64,000 bases of DNA from positions 49,164 to 113,163 of the forward strand of contig SCFE01000095.1 in assembly GCA_004352715.1 (NCBI GenBank), given 5' to 3'. This DNA comes from Hofstenia miamia (Eukaryota; Xenacoelomorpha; Acoela). The translations under genes were made by a program, and so were the position numbers. Shown here in pieces: positions 45,070 through 55,742 of the stretch (positions within the stretch are counted from its first letter, which is position 1; the number at the start of each line of letters is the position of its first letter). A model generated the notes under the pieces. The model worked only from the letters and a program-made list of their open reading frames with translations. It was not told the DNA's origin and did not search any database.

Positions 45070-48000
45070 ATACTTTGCCATAAACAAAGATGACGTTCTC
45101 TCCAAAAAATAAATAAAACAAAAGAATGCATTTAATTGAACCAATAATGTATAAGAAACTGAAGTGGCGAGGTTATAAATTTTACAATCCTGATTACTCT
45201 ATTAATAGAAACTAACATCGCCATAATCTAAGTTAATTATTATTATTTGTAAATGTTTCTTGTTTTGTTTTATTTTGTTTGTATTTGACGCTTTCAGAAT
45301 TGTTATCAGTATTCTTTATTGTTCAAACAATTTATGAATATAGATATTATTTCTTCTTAAGTGACGGCTTAGACGATTTGATTTGTTTATTTCGACAAAA
45401 GTGGCCACGTCACGGAGAACAGCAATGTCCTTTTCAGAATGCAATGTAATTTTTGCATATCCACCCTGCAAACGGCTTTTTTTGCCGAAGTGCCACAATG
45501 CTTTGAGCATCAATGGACAATTTGGATTGAACTATACCATGTTCAGCATAACCATTGACAAGGTCTTTATCACTCTACTTTGTAACTGTCTGAAAAGATT
45601 TTCGTTTTGTTTATATTTATCGCTTACGAAAGCCTACTACATATAGAAGGTCGGGAGGTCACTATTTCCAAGCTATGTTCTTAGAAAAGGCTATCCGCTT
45701 ATATGATTTAACTTCAAAACTTTATATAGCGTTCACTGTTTTCAAAATAAAAAAGTCATTCTATTTAGCCCGAATGTTTTGGGTAGAAAACATAGCCTAG
45801 TATACAAAAATATTTCAGATTGTTTTGCTCAATTATGACGATACTTCTAAATATATCTTTCTATGTTTTTGATGAAAAGTCAATCAATATCACAGTTTCA
45901 TTTGAACCTTTCAAAACGACTAAAAACTCTGTGGCAAAAACCTTTATCTACTGTTAAGACATATGTTTGACAATGGTTTGTAAATTCTTATTTTTAAATA
46001 TTCAAACAATTAAACATTAGAAATTATTTAATCACTTACAAATATACAAAATCCGTTTACACAAAAGTTCGATTTATAATATATAAAAAATATACATTTT
46101 CTACAACCTTTGTACAAAAATTTACAAATAGTAAAACTTGAAAAACTATCGATCAGCTAGTTTCTTTCTTAGTACATTGACTAAACGCTTTAGCCTAAAA
46201 TAAGAACGTTTACATGTAAATTAGCAAAGAAAAAAATCTTTAACTTTAATATGACAATATATTAAACAAAATCTCTAGTCCAATATAATCATGTTCTCTT
46301 GGCATGATTACAAGAAATGTATAAACTATTAGTAATTTACAATTCCCATGACCATCGAATAACAAATTTGATGGAAATTATAGCTTCCGATGATGAATTT
46401 ATTTCCTATATGTAACACTGTTTCAAGAACCAAAATATGCATGAAATATAAAGATTAGTAACACTAGGACTATTTGAAAGTTCATTATACAGTAACAATC
46501 TATTAAAATATTTTTTTTCGTAAACCTTAACAGTTAAATTGAGATCTTACGGATCAGATTGCACATTCTTATTATATGAAACTACTTCTGGAAGATTTCA
46601 TTATGGAAGATTCACAACTGCAGATCGGAGTACCAAAAGAACTCAAGTAAAGAAAAAAATTCAAGTTCAATTTAAATAGTTATTCTAAATTACGTATTAC
46701 AATTGCTATTAATGAAAGTGCTAATTCTTTTATTGCTGACGATCGAAACTCATCCATTCGGAAACCTTTGAAGTAAAGTGTGAGAACTATGTCAACATGA
46801 TTGTTTGTATATGCTACCTAGTAATTAACTGATTACAATAAAATACGCGGCTGCAAACCTTTGAAGTGGGCTATAACAATTTGAGGGACAAGACTGTTTG
46901 GAACCATTGCTGATTAAGTATTTGATGACAATAGGGTCTTAAAAAATGTCTCAAAATATTTCGTCCAGATTAACCTTCGTGTAGTACAATAGGGTGCATA
47001 TCACCCCAGTCGTATAGTGTAAACGATTTCTTTATATAATGATATGAGAAAACTTTAGTGAGAGTATTACTGCATATGTTTATACCACATATATTATTTT
47101 TTCTTCATGGATATGGAAACCATTGCAAGGAGTTATTGTTTTTAATCTAATACGTAAAGTAAATTCTTTTTGTATCATAAAATTGATTTATTAGGGTGTA
47201 AAAATTTTACTCTTTTCATATTTAGGTCAACTTTCCTTTCTTTTTGTCAAGTACGTAAAAATATAAATATTTATAAATAGTGAAGCATTAACAAAGTGAT
47301 AGACAAAGTGATAAACTATGCATAGGGAACAAAGGCCTGCTCCTGGTGATAATGCCCCAAATTAAAAATTCAGAAAATGAAAGTGTCACAGATGAAAAAC
47401 GTAGCCAGTAGCGAAGTGAGTTCGCATGTTAGCGAATTAGGGACTGTACAGATTAGGGATAGTGACATAAGTGTAGATGCGTAAGAAGATTAAGCGATGT
47501 CAGTTGGTGAAGAAAAAAGCCTTATAAAACCACAGCTAGAAATACTGTGATTTCAAAACCTGCTCTCACAGGCAAAGCATTTACAAGAGATTTTCATGTA
47601 CAAACAAAGCTGTTGAAGGAGCAAACAGAAATAACATTAAGCCGAGGAATTATCAAAGCGTAAGCTCACTCTTAATGGGGCAATCAGGAAAAATATAAGA
47701 TGCACTTCTCAAGAGTTTCTACGTAATGTTGATGTTCGCACAACAAATTATGGCTTTGAATATGAAAATATATTTACTTTGTGAGCTGTTGCCATGGCTA
47801 AAAAAAATTTTTTTATCTACCATCATTGATTTTAGGAAAACTGACAATGAAACTAGTAAGGAAGAAATGAATGCCTATTACAATATCTTAAAAGTGGAGT
47901 AGAGAGCCATGATCAGAAATGTGCGCTTTATGTAATTGCTAGAAAAACTAATCATTGGCCACTAAGTGTTATAATAATTGGCTGGATAGTGTTATAGTGA

Positions 48001-48145
48001 CCAATTTTATCATCACTGCACATAACAGCCCAAACTTTAGAAACTTTAGATGACAGTCATCAAATAACTTGCAGATGATTAAATTAATATAAAAAAGAAT
48101 GCCGGTTCGTAAAGACTAACTCAAATGTAATTTGGACATCTGAAC
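45070..48145. other. No gene supported; AT-rich with possible relics
   Basis: The minus strand at 45316-45513 is open for 65 codons (HSEKDIAVLRDVATFVEINK) and less AT-rich, but I recognise no family. The stretch 47310-47900 is moderately complex without a clean frame. Minus-strand exons downstream of the coiled-coil exons at 48.15 kb could lie here but were not found. Confidence 0.4.
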
Positions 48146-48149
48146 TTAC

Positions 48150-48305
48150 TCTGAGTTATGTTCATTTGATGAATTAAGTTTGTGAGAGAGCTCTTCAATT
48201 TGCTGTTCGTATTCTTCCACCTTTGGATCACGATTGAATTTAACGGGAGCTTCTGGGACATTGTTCAGCTTTTCTCGAAGAGCGTCCAAAGAACCAGTCC
48301 GTGAA
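48150..48305 (-). CDS. Coiled-coil protein, internal exon
   Basis: Minus-strand exon, 156 bp, with acceptor TTTAG and a strong donor GTAAGT. Encodes SRTGSLDALREKLNNVPEAP then KFNRDPKVEEYEQQIEELSH and KLNSSNEHNSE. It is hydrophilic, Glu/Lys/Gln-rich and heptad-like, so a coiled coil is likely. It joins in phase to the exon at 48599-48687 (AG+T makes Ser). Family unknown. The coding-like composition against a very AT-rich background is the main support. Confidence 0.7.
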
Positions 48306-48512
48306 CTAAATACAGGTTAATTTGAAAAGACTTACAATACACAAAAACAAATTTAAAAAATGTTAGTAATAGTTCGAGGATGCAGAATCCGATGAGCAAA
48401 GCTGCTTTTGCAGAAGTGGACAACACTTAAACTATGAAATATTAAAATACAATGAACAATATAATTATATTGAATAATTATGTCTGCCTAATCAGCAAAT
48501 TGTGTATAACGC

Positions 48513-48539
48513 ATATATATATATATATATATATATATA
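48513..48539. repeat. TA microsatellite
   Basis: (AT)n tract in the intron between the two coiled-coil exons. Confidence 0.97.
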
Positions 48540-48598
48540 CTGTTTAATTAAATATACTATTGTACTACAAAGAATAAAGTAAATAGGCCAAAAATAAC

Positions 48599-48687
48599 CT
48601 AGATTGTAGTTCAGCTAGTTGGGATTTTAACTGTTCCACGGTCCGCAAAGCGATGTCTTTTTCATGTATTGCTTCTAAAGCAGCTGC
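48599..48687 (-). CDS. Coiled-coil protein, internal exon (upstream)
   Basis: Minus-strand exon, 89 bp, after acceptor ATTTAG. Encodes AAALEAIHEKDIALRTVEQL then KSQLAELQS, a clear amphipathic helix. The donor is AG/GTTATT, weaker than consensus, but its phase fits the next exon. There is no start codon, so earlier exons must lie at higher coordinates. None is seen before FoxA, which may therefore sit inside an intron of this gene. Confidence 0.65.
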
Positions 48688-48730
48688 CTAAATACTTGTA
48701 AGTGAAAGCTAATAAACCAAAACGATGAAA

Positions 48731-48736
48731 TATATA

Positions 48737-48769
<33 letters not shown>
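48731..48769. repeat. TA microsatellite
   Basis: Interrupted (TA)n tract upstream of FoxA. Confidence 0.95.
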
Positions 48770-48775
<6 letters not shown>

Positions 48776-48909
48776 GCAGTGATTGACTTGAAAGGTTTAT
48801 TATTGATTTTTTCAATACAATAAATCATATAAACAACACAACTAAAATATGTTATAAAATTAAAATTATTTGTTTAAGAGAATTCTAAATTGCAATCAAT
48901 TAATTAAGT

Positions 48910-49135
48910 TTATCATGAGCGGTAATGATCAAAAGCTTTACATCCGACGGATTAATTCGGCAAGCTTTTGCCGTTATCACTTTCAGATTAAATGACACAA
49001 ATCAACTTGATTGAAAACTACCGCGGCAGCGTCATCCAATCGGAAATCGCCGCGACGAAAACTGATTGGAAGATGATCTCAATTGCGGATTTCCAGAAAA
49101 AGATATAAATACAGCATCCAAGTTCAATTAAAATA
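48910..49135 (+). promoter_or_regulatory. FoxA proximal promoter
   Basis: TATAAAT at 49104-49110 lies 32 bp before the start codon, implying a very short 5' UTR. CCAAT at 49036-49040 and a reverse CCAAT (ATTGG, 49065-49069) lie 64-70 and 35-40 bp upstream of it, normal spacing for a CCAAT/TATA promoter. Further up is a perfect inverted repeat, CGGCAA-N4-TTGCCG (48958-48973). The 49020-49070 stretch is markedly GC-richer than its surroundings. Confidence 0.7.
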
Positions 49136-49141
49136 ACAAAT

Positions 49142-50074
49142 ATGTCAGCCTATACCGAATTACCTACATACCTGGTCGATAGTGGATTTCAAATGACACA
49201 AACTTTCCAACAAGAATACTACACACCTGGCTACAGCTACACAGCAGCTTCGACTCCCGCAAGTAATTATACATTCACAGGCGGTTACAACGAACAGCAA
49301 TTTGGATCAGTAACTAATGAAAGCAAAACCAATGGTGAAGCAGTCATTGATAAATACAGACGCAACAGCTTTACTCAAGCTAAGCCACCGTATTCATATA
49401 TATCCCTCATCACCATGGCAATACAGCACAGTCCAACATCAATGGTAACGCTTAGTGATATTTACACGTTTATTATGGAGTTATTCCCTTACTATAGAGA
49501 AAATCAGCAGAGATGGCAAAATTCTATTAGACATTCCCTTTCCTTCAATGACTGCTTTGTAAAAGTTGCGCGTACACCTGATAAACCTGGAAAAGGTAGC
49601 TTCTGGACATTACATCCACACTCGGGTAATATGTTTGAAAATGGATGCTACTTGCGAAGACAGAAACGATTTAAGGATATCAAGAAATCTACAACACCAA
49701 AATCCACCAAAACTAAACGCCAAACACAGAAAGAGTCATTCACAGACGAAGTAAACACATTTAAGCCAACAACGTCTCCAAAAGCACTTCCAGACATACC
49801 TCAACAGGAAACGGTGCCCAGCATTTCACCTATGCAACAACCTTCATACCAGTCAGATTGCTACAGCTCTGATTTCGGGTATCTAAAGGAAGAACCCTCC
49901 CAAACACCCTACTTCCAACCTTTCAACATCACAAACCTCATGCGAGAAAGCAATGGGGGATTCGAGAATCTTGAAGAGTTCTACCCAACCACATACTCTC
50001 AGTTCTATTATCCGCAACAAATGGCTGCACACTTCGCCAAAGTTTCTTCACATTCCGACATAGTTTACCAATGA
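49142..50074 (+). CDS. foxA: FoxA-class forkhead transcription factor (intronless)
   Basis: Pioneer-type winged-helix transcription factor; FoxA/HNF3/PHA-4 genes specify gut, pharynx and axial tissue in animals. 310 residues in one exon. The forkhead domain spans about 81-178, starting [15 protein letters not shown], with the recognition helix region [19 protein letters not shown] (121-139) and wing [18 protein letters not shown], diagnostic of class A. C-terminal QPFNITNLM (259-267) matches the FoxA transactivation motif (HPFSINNLM-like). The N-terminus is Tyr/Thr/Gln-rich. The domain has unusual substitutions at usually constant sites ([27 protein letters not shown]), suggesting a fast-evolving lineage or a diverged paralog. 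It is followed by tandem copies of its own 3' part. A Lys/Thr-rich segment (180-200) may aid nuclear import. Confidence 0.96.
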   Translation: MSAYTELPTYLVDSGFQMTQTFQQEYYTPGYSYTAASTPASNYTFTGGYNEQQFGSVTNESKTNGEAVIDKYRRNSFTQAKPPYSYISLITMAIQHSPTSMVTLSDIYTFIMELFPYYRENQQRWQNSIRHSLSFNDCFVKVARTPDKPGKGSFWTLHPHSGNMFENGCYLRRQKRFKDIKKSTTPKSTKTKRQTQKESFTDEVNTFKPTTSPKALPDIPQQETVPSISPMQQPSYQSDCYSSDFGYLKEEPSQTPYFQPFNITNLMRESNGGFENLEEFYPTTYSQFYYPQQMAAHFAKVSSHSDIVYQ

Positions 50075-50184
50075 CGTTAACTGTTTTGTATTTTTTTAAT
50101 TAGTAATTAGAAATCAATATAACAATTCAAAAATTCATTTTTAATCCTTCAATACTATAAAATATGAACAAATCGCAAAACGTC

Positions 50185-50190
50185 AATAAA
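50185..50190 (+). terminator. FoxA polyadenylation signal
   Basis: AATAAA 111 bp after the FoxA stop; the same site is kept in copy 2 at 50918-50923. Confidence 0.55.
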
Positions 50191-50399
50191 ATTAACATAA
50201 TTTAATATTTTTTAGTCTGTAATATTTGTTTCTGAAAAGAAGTAAAAGACGTATAAATAGGAAAGCATTAAAATATAAATATTTATATATAAAGAAAGTT
50301 CTATAGAATTAATATACATTAAAATTTCGAAATTTGACATTTACTTTAATCAAAGTTCTTGTATTCACTGCAAATTTCACACGCTATCATTAAATTTAA

Positions 50400-51131
50400 A
50401 CTATTTAAGGATATCAAGACATCTACAACACCAAAATCCACAAAAACTACACGCTTAACACAGAACGAGTCATTCACAGACGAAGTAAACACATTTAAGC
50501 CAACAACGTCTAAAAAAATACTTCAACACATACATCAGCAAGATGTGTTGACCAGCATTTTAGCTATGCAACAACCTTCATACCAGTCAGATTGCTACAG
50601 CTCTGATTTCGGGTATCTAAAGGAAGAACCCTCGCAAACACCCTACTTCCAACCTTTCAACATCACATAGCTCACTGCACGAGAAATGGGGGATTCGAGA
50701 ATCTTGAAGGGTTCTACCCAACCACATACTCTCAGTTCTATTATCCGCAACAAATGGCTGCACACTTCGCCAAAGTTTCTTCACATTCCGACATAGTTTA
50801 CCAATGACGTTAACTGTTTTGTATTTTTTTAATTAGTAATTAGAAATCAATATAACAATTCAAAAATTCATTTGTAATCCTTCAATACTATAAAATATGA
50901 ACAAATCGCAAAACGTCAATAAAATTAATAATTTAATATTTTTTAGTCTGTAATGTTTGTTTCTGAAAAGAAGTAAAAGACGTATAAATAGGAAAGCATT
51001 AAAATATAAATATTTATATATAAAGAAAGTTCTATAGAATTAATATACATTAAAATTTCGAAATTTGACATTTACTTTAATCAAAGTTCTTGTATTCACT
51101 GCAAATTTCACACGCTATCATTAAATTTAAA
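50400..51131 (+). pseudogene. Tandem partial copy 2 of FoxA 3' part
   Basis: Repeats 49666-50399 (the end of the forkhead domain, C-terminal coding region, 3' UTR and flank) with a period of 734 bp. There is no promoter, start or forkhead domain. The frame is open to FNIT and then hits TAG at 50668-50670, where the motif FNITNLM would be. The block matching 49680-49825 carries about 20 differences, whereas the last coding part and the 3' UTR (about 320 bp) carry only a few. It cannot encode a DNA-binding FoxA by itself, but could provide an alternative 3' end if transcripts read through. Confidence 0.92.
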
Positions 51132-51430
51132 TACTTAATACAAGACATTTCAGTATACTATATGTCCACAAGTTAATTACGCTTTTAAGATCTTACCACG
51201 TAACATTTGAAATTTACACTGCAATATTTAATATATCATGACGATATAGTAAAAATATACTTCACCACATTTGATTAGCCAGATGTGATTGACTAGAAAT
51301 TTAGTTTTCCTTAAAATTAAATAAGAACTAAAGCATCTTTAAATGGCACTAAACACAGGAATATTGATAAATCCATGTGCTTAATAAGTTTCTAAAATAG
51401 GTAGCTCACTGCACGAGAAATGGAGATAAA
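51132..51430 (+). pseudogene. Decayed third copy of FoxA 3' part
   Basis: Positions 734 bp after copy 2 still match. TAGCTCACTGCACGAGAAAT occurs at 50668 and 51402. AAAAATATACTTCACCACAT (51250) corresponds to AAAAAAATACTTCAACACAT of copy 2, and CCAGATGTGATTGACTAG to CAAGATGTGTTGACCAG. No frame survives. Similarity fades after about 51430. Confidence 0.65.
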
Positions 51431-54330
51431 TTTGAAGGAAATTTGGCAGTTCCGTGATAAGTATTTGGCTTCAAAACAAATACGTTTTGCGAATTTAAAC
51501 TAGAATATTTGAATATTTTACATTTTTTGCATAACCTTGCACATTACGTATTGCATTCAGTGATCTGTCTAATCCTAAGATATAAAGAATTTATACTTTA
51601 CATTCATTCAATCTAAAACATTGTACATTCATGTTGCAAATAATATATACAGTCATAGCCTTACGCAGAATAGCATTTTTCGAAAATATTTCACACTGAA
51701 TGTGAAGAGAAACAATAATCATTGGTTTTTGAGATTTTTCCACTTGCTTAAATACACCACTTAATTCAATATGGTGTTACGGATTGAGTGCCAAAAACAT
51801 TTACCCCAAGGTAGTTGGTTGGGGTTAATTTGTCTAAAAATAAATTTTCATTGTCATTAGATTTAACGTATTGAATGCTCTATAGACTTTGTCATTCATA
51901 TGATTAAGTATCTATACAGAATTTTTCATGGAAAGTAAAGAAATATTGTATTGGTTTTGAAACTCACGCATAGGACGGGTGGGTTACTGCTTGTCGCAAG
52001 ATTAGATTTTTCATTTTACATGATTTGCAGTTAGATAGTCATTTCACTCCAGTTTTATTCAAGGATCGCAATGTGATTCTGTAAAACAGTTACCTGTTAT
52101 CATTCAACGTATATGTTATAGGCCATTATAAGATTAATAAGAATATCTGCACCTTACACTGGGTAAATGGAAATTGCTGCTAAACATTCGGTCATTATGT
52201 CAGTAAGCAACAATAGTATTTCAATCCTATTTCAACAATATGAATCACACATCTAACATTATCTAATTGTCAGTAAGATTGGGTGCAATACTGCTTTATG
52301 ATTGAAGGTGATGATGGAAGTGTTTATTTCCGACTCTGCAAATTTGTGTGCGGGCTTTACACGAACCTTATTTGTCACATTGAGTGGTCGCTATCCTTGT
52401 TGGTATACAGTGCAACGCATTGATCATTTTGTACAATAGAATATGATTTACACGATGTAATTTAAGGAATCCTGAAGACCAAAGTAGGAATAAATCTGAT
52501 AATGTGGAATTCAATAACAATGAAGATTCTTCTCACTCGAAAAAAGAGTCTAACGGGAATTCGAATGAGATATCATGTGAACCAGAATACGTAATGTCAA
52601 GAAATATTATTTGTAAGAGGAACTTAAGACCATTGATAGTGGTAGAGTTGTGCTATATGTATAATGAGAGCAATTCCTGTTGTACTAATGCAGATTCCTA
52701 AAAGCACTTCGACTATCCATAACATGGTTTCATCAGTTTATGAAGAGGCTGGTTTATTGCAATGTGGAAAGATCTGTTTTACAAGGTGAACATAATCCAA
52801 AGGATGATAAAGTAAATATTGTTAAAGGCAGGCGCACTGCCAGAATTGTATTTCGGTAGGGACACAAAATAGGAAACACCTAGATTCTTTTCTTTATTCC
52901 CTAGCTTGCCAAGTAAGAATTTGCACTGCAGAACACATACGCGCAATTTAGTGGAAGAGTTGAATTATAAGTTAGTGAAATTCATTATGAATATATTTTA
53001 CACAATCTACGCATAGGCCTAATTTGTTGAATAAATACATTCGATTCTTTTGGGTCACTTAGCGAACCCAACGGACCTTGACGTGAGTGAAATGCAACGG
53101 CAAAGCTTGGGTTAAATGTTGAAATTCATACATATGACATTTGAAAATCATTGACATAAATAATATAAATAGTTTCAAAACAATTAGGTGTGAAAAATGC
53201 AAGACGCTACAAATGCTTATTGACTTAAAAGGCTTTTGATTTCTAAATTTGAAAAGTTTTCGCAATGAATAAAATCAAATTAATAAATTATTCATACAAC
53301 ACATGCCAACATTTGCTTATTAAAATTTAACGATAGCAAACACCTTAAATAAATGTGTCAACATTCGGGCACTGAACGGTATAAATCATAAATTGACGAA
53401 TGGGATGTTTAATTAAATGTAATTAAAAATTGAATTGCGTGGACTCACTGGAACTTCCTAGCTTTCAAATGAAAACTCATACAACAATATATTTTGATTT
53501 TTACATCTTAAATCCTACTTTAATTTTTAATTTAATTCTACTATCAGTAAAATGAAGCAATAATTCTCGATATAGTAGGGGAGCAGAGTTGGAAATAGGA
53601 CGAAATTTTAATTACAAACCCGAGTTAAATGGCGCATGCCAATCTCAAACCGAATCTTTTTAAAAAAGACCCATGCCCAGGCAAGACCTATATGAATTGT
53701 AATAAAATAACATACACAATTTGATAAAATTTCATAAAATGGTTTCACCAAAAAATAACAAAAAGTAAAAAATTTAAAGAGATCTGCATTGTTTCCCAAT
53801 CTTAAATGTTCCCTGGCTTTTGCTTTCGCAGAATAAATCAAACTTTATCGATTTTATTATTAAACCAGTATTAGGAAAAATTCTCTCCTACTGAGAAGCC
53901 GATCTTCAAATGACCTTCAAAATTGGAATTTTGATGTTTGATCTCTAAACAATGGAGCTCCAAATTAGCCTCACATGCAGTTGTTTAACATTCAAATAAT
54001 TGGTGTTTCAAACAATTCACACAAATTTTTAATACTTGAACACTTGGACATCCAGTCAGAAAATAAACGTTTCTAGATCCCTTAATTTTTATGAAATATT
54101 ATAAAAAAATTGTGATGTGAAAAAACTAAATATTGCATCATATGATACACCTTAACATTTTTCAACTGATGGAATCTCGTAGTGGTGTTCCTGAACTTTA
54201 AAAAGGTTTCCCTTCTGTTGATACAACATTCACTGAATTTTAGCCAATCAGAGGCCAGATGGAAAATTGGTCGATTCGATCCGATCCACTTAGTTAATCG
54301 TTGGTCAGTGAAAATGTCAATAATTTTTGC
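51431..54330. other. FoxA downstream region; no gene seen
   Basis: AT-rich. The stretch 52500-52800 has an open 65-codon frame and moderate complexity (VSSVYEEAGLLQCGK in another frame near 52740), possibly an old transposon, not assignable. Confidence 0.45.
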
Positions 54331-54336
54331 AACCTA

Positions 54337-54552
54337 TATATATATANNNNNNNNNNNNNNNNNNNNNNNNNNNNNNNNNNNNNNNNNNNNNNNNNNNNNN
54401 NNNNNNNNNNNNNNNNNNNNNNNNNNNNNNNNNNNNNNNNNNNNNNNNNNNNNNNNNNNNNNNNNNNNNNNNNNNNNNNNNNNNNNNNNNNNNNNNNNNN
54501 NNNNNNNNNNNNNNNNNNNNNNNNNNNNNNNNNNNNNNTATATATATATATA
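54337..54552. repeat. TA microsatellite with assembly gap
   Basis: (TA)n on both sides of N 54347-54538, at the left edge of dispersed repeat copy 2. Confidence 0.97.
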
Positions 54553-55742
54553 ATAAATTCCATAGTAATGAAAGGAGTCGTTTCCTGTACGCTTTGGGAA
54601 ATTTTTTTTCAATTAATTGAATATCAATAATTCACTTTGAAAAGTGCTGAGCGAACAATCACAAAGGCAATTTGTAAGTTGATCTCGAAATTGCCTTTCA
54701 TTTAATTCCTCATGTATCAATTTACCTCAATTTCGGGCAGAAATAGTTTTTTAGCTAGAGAAATATCAGTGCAATTCATCTGTAAACTTTCTTACAAATT
54801 TTGCTGAACAAATTGCATAAAAAACGATAACTTTCACAAGATTGATTTTCTATAGGAATTTCTTTTTCCAATACTAAAAATTCTAATAAATTTTAATTTT
54901 ATTTGATTGAATCACCAGACATGAAGTCATTTACCAGTAATGAAGTATATTACTGGTTAGATAATGAAATATTGTCGTAGTACTCTTACTCCGGCCCCGA
55001 TATGAAAATCATTAGAATTTTTAAGAATACAGAATCATAACGCTTAAAATCAGAGTTGGCATGTTTTAGACACGACCTCTTTAAACCACGTCTTAGACAC
55101 TGTTTAAAACAACTGTTTTTTCAAATTGTTATAAGACTTTATGGAAGGTTTGGAAAATAATTTTTGGGTTCCGTCCACTTGTAGTTTCATAAACGATTTT
55201 CTACAGCAAAAACCGTAAAACTTGCGTTTTGTTTAAGTGTATGCAACGAAAAATCTATGTTGATAAGTATATCACAATTCAATGTCTTCTACTATATATA
55301 TTTTCAGTAAAATTTTAGCACCTTGAGGTGTTTTAAACGTTTACAACGTTTTTTTTGTAAAAAAAAATACACTTTTTTGTCAACCCTGCTTAAAACGATC
55401 AAAATTTAAGAATTATTTAAGTATTAACTTGATGCTTAAAATAATTCAGAGATTTTTGAAAGTCTAATATACTGATATCAAGGAGATCTACGAATTTTCA
55501 AACGGGTAGGCGGTTTGATATAAATTTAAAATTACTTAAATAATAATGGAGTACTGAATAATATGATGAGTTGATTAACCGCATTATTTAAAATTCATTG
55601 GCCACCATTAAATGTTTAGATTGGATTCAACATGGCAATAAACGCATAAGAATACAATTTTAAAATTATGACTCGCATCCCTTTATCGCAGCTACAAGAG
55701 GGGGACGGCCGCAACCTCCGCCCACCCCTAAATCCGTCCCTG
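54539..55742 (+). repeat. 1.1-kb dispersed repeat, copy 2, with hAT-like end
   Basis: Matches 38429-39545 apart from a replaced central block (54720-54858) and small indels, e.g. an extra CTACGAATTTTCAAACGGGT at about 55490. After the shared part it continues 56 bp to 55742. Read inward from 55742 the minus strand begins CAGGGACGGATTTAGGGGTG, a hAT-like terminus. This suggests a non-autonomous hAT element; its other end is probably in or near the TA gap. Confidence 0.85.

Noticed and set aside
45316-45513. Open 65-codon minus-strand frame with HSEKDIAVLRDVATFVEINK
   Set aside because: Looks less random than most, but no family was recognised and no splice context supports a gene; left unassigned.
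52504-52701. 65-codon plus-strand frame rich in Asn/Ser downstream of FoxA
   Set aside because: No domain, no promoter, and the neighbouring sequence shifts frame; could be an old transposon but cannot be supported.
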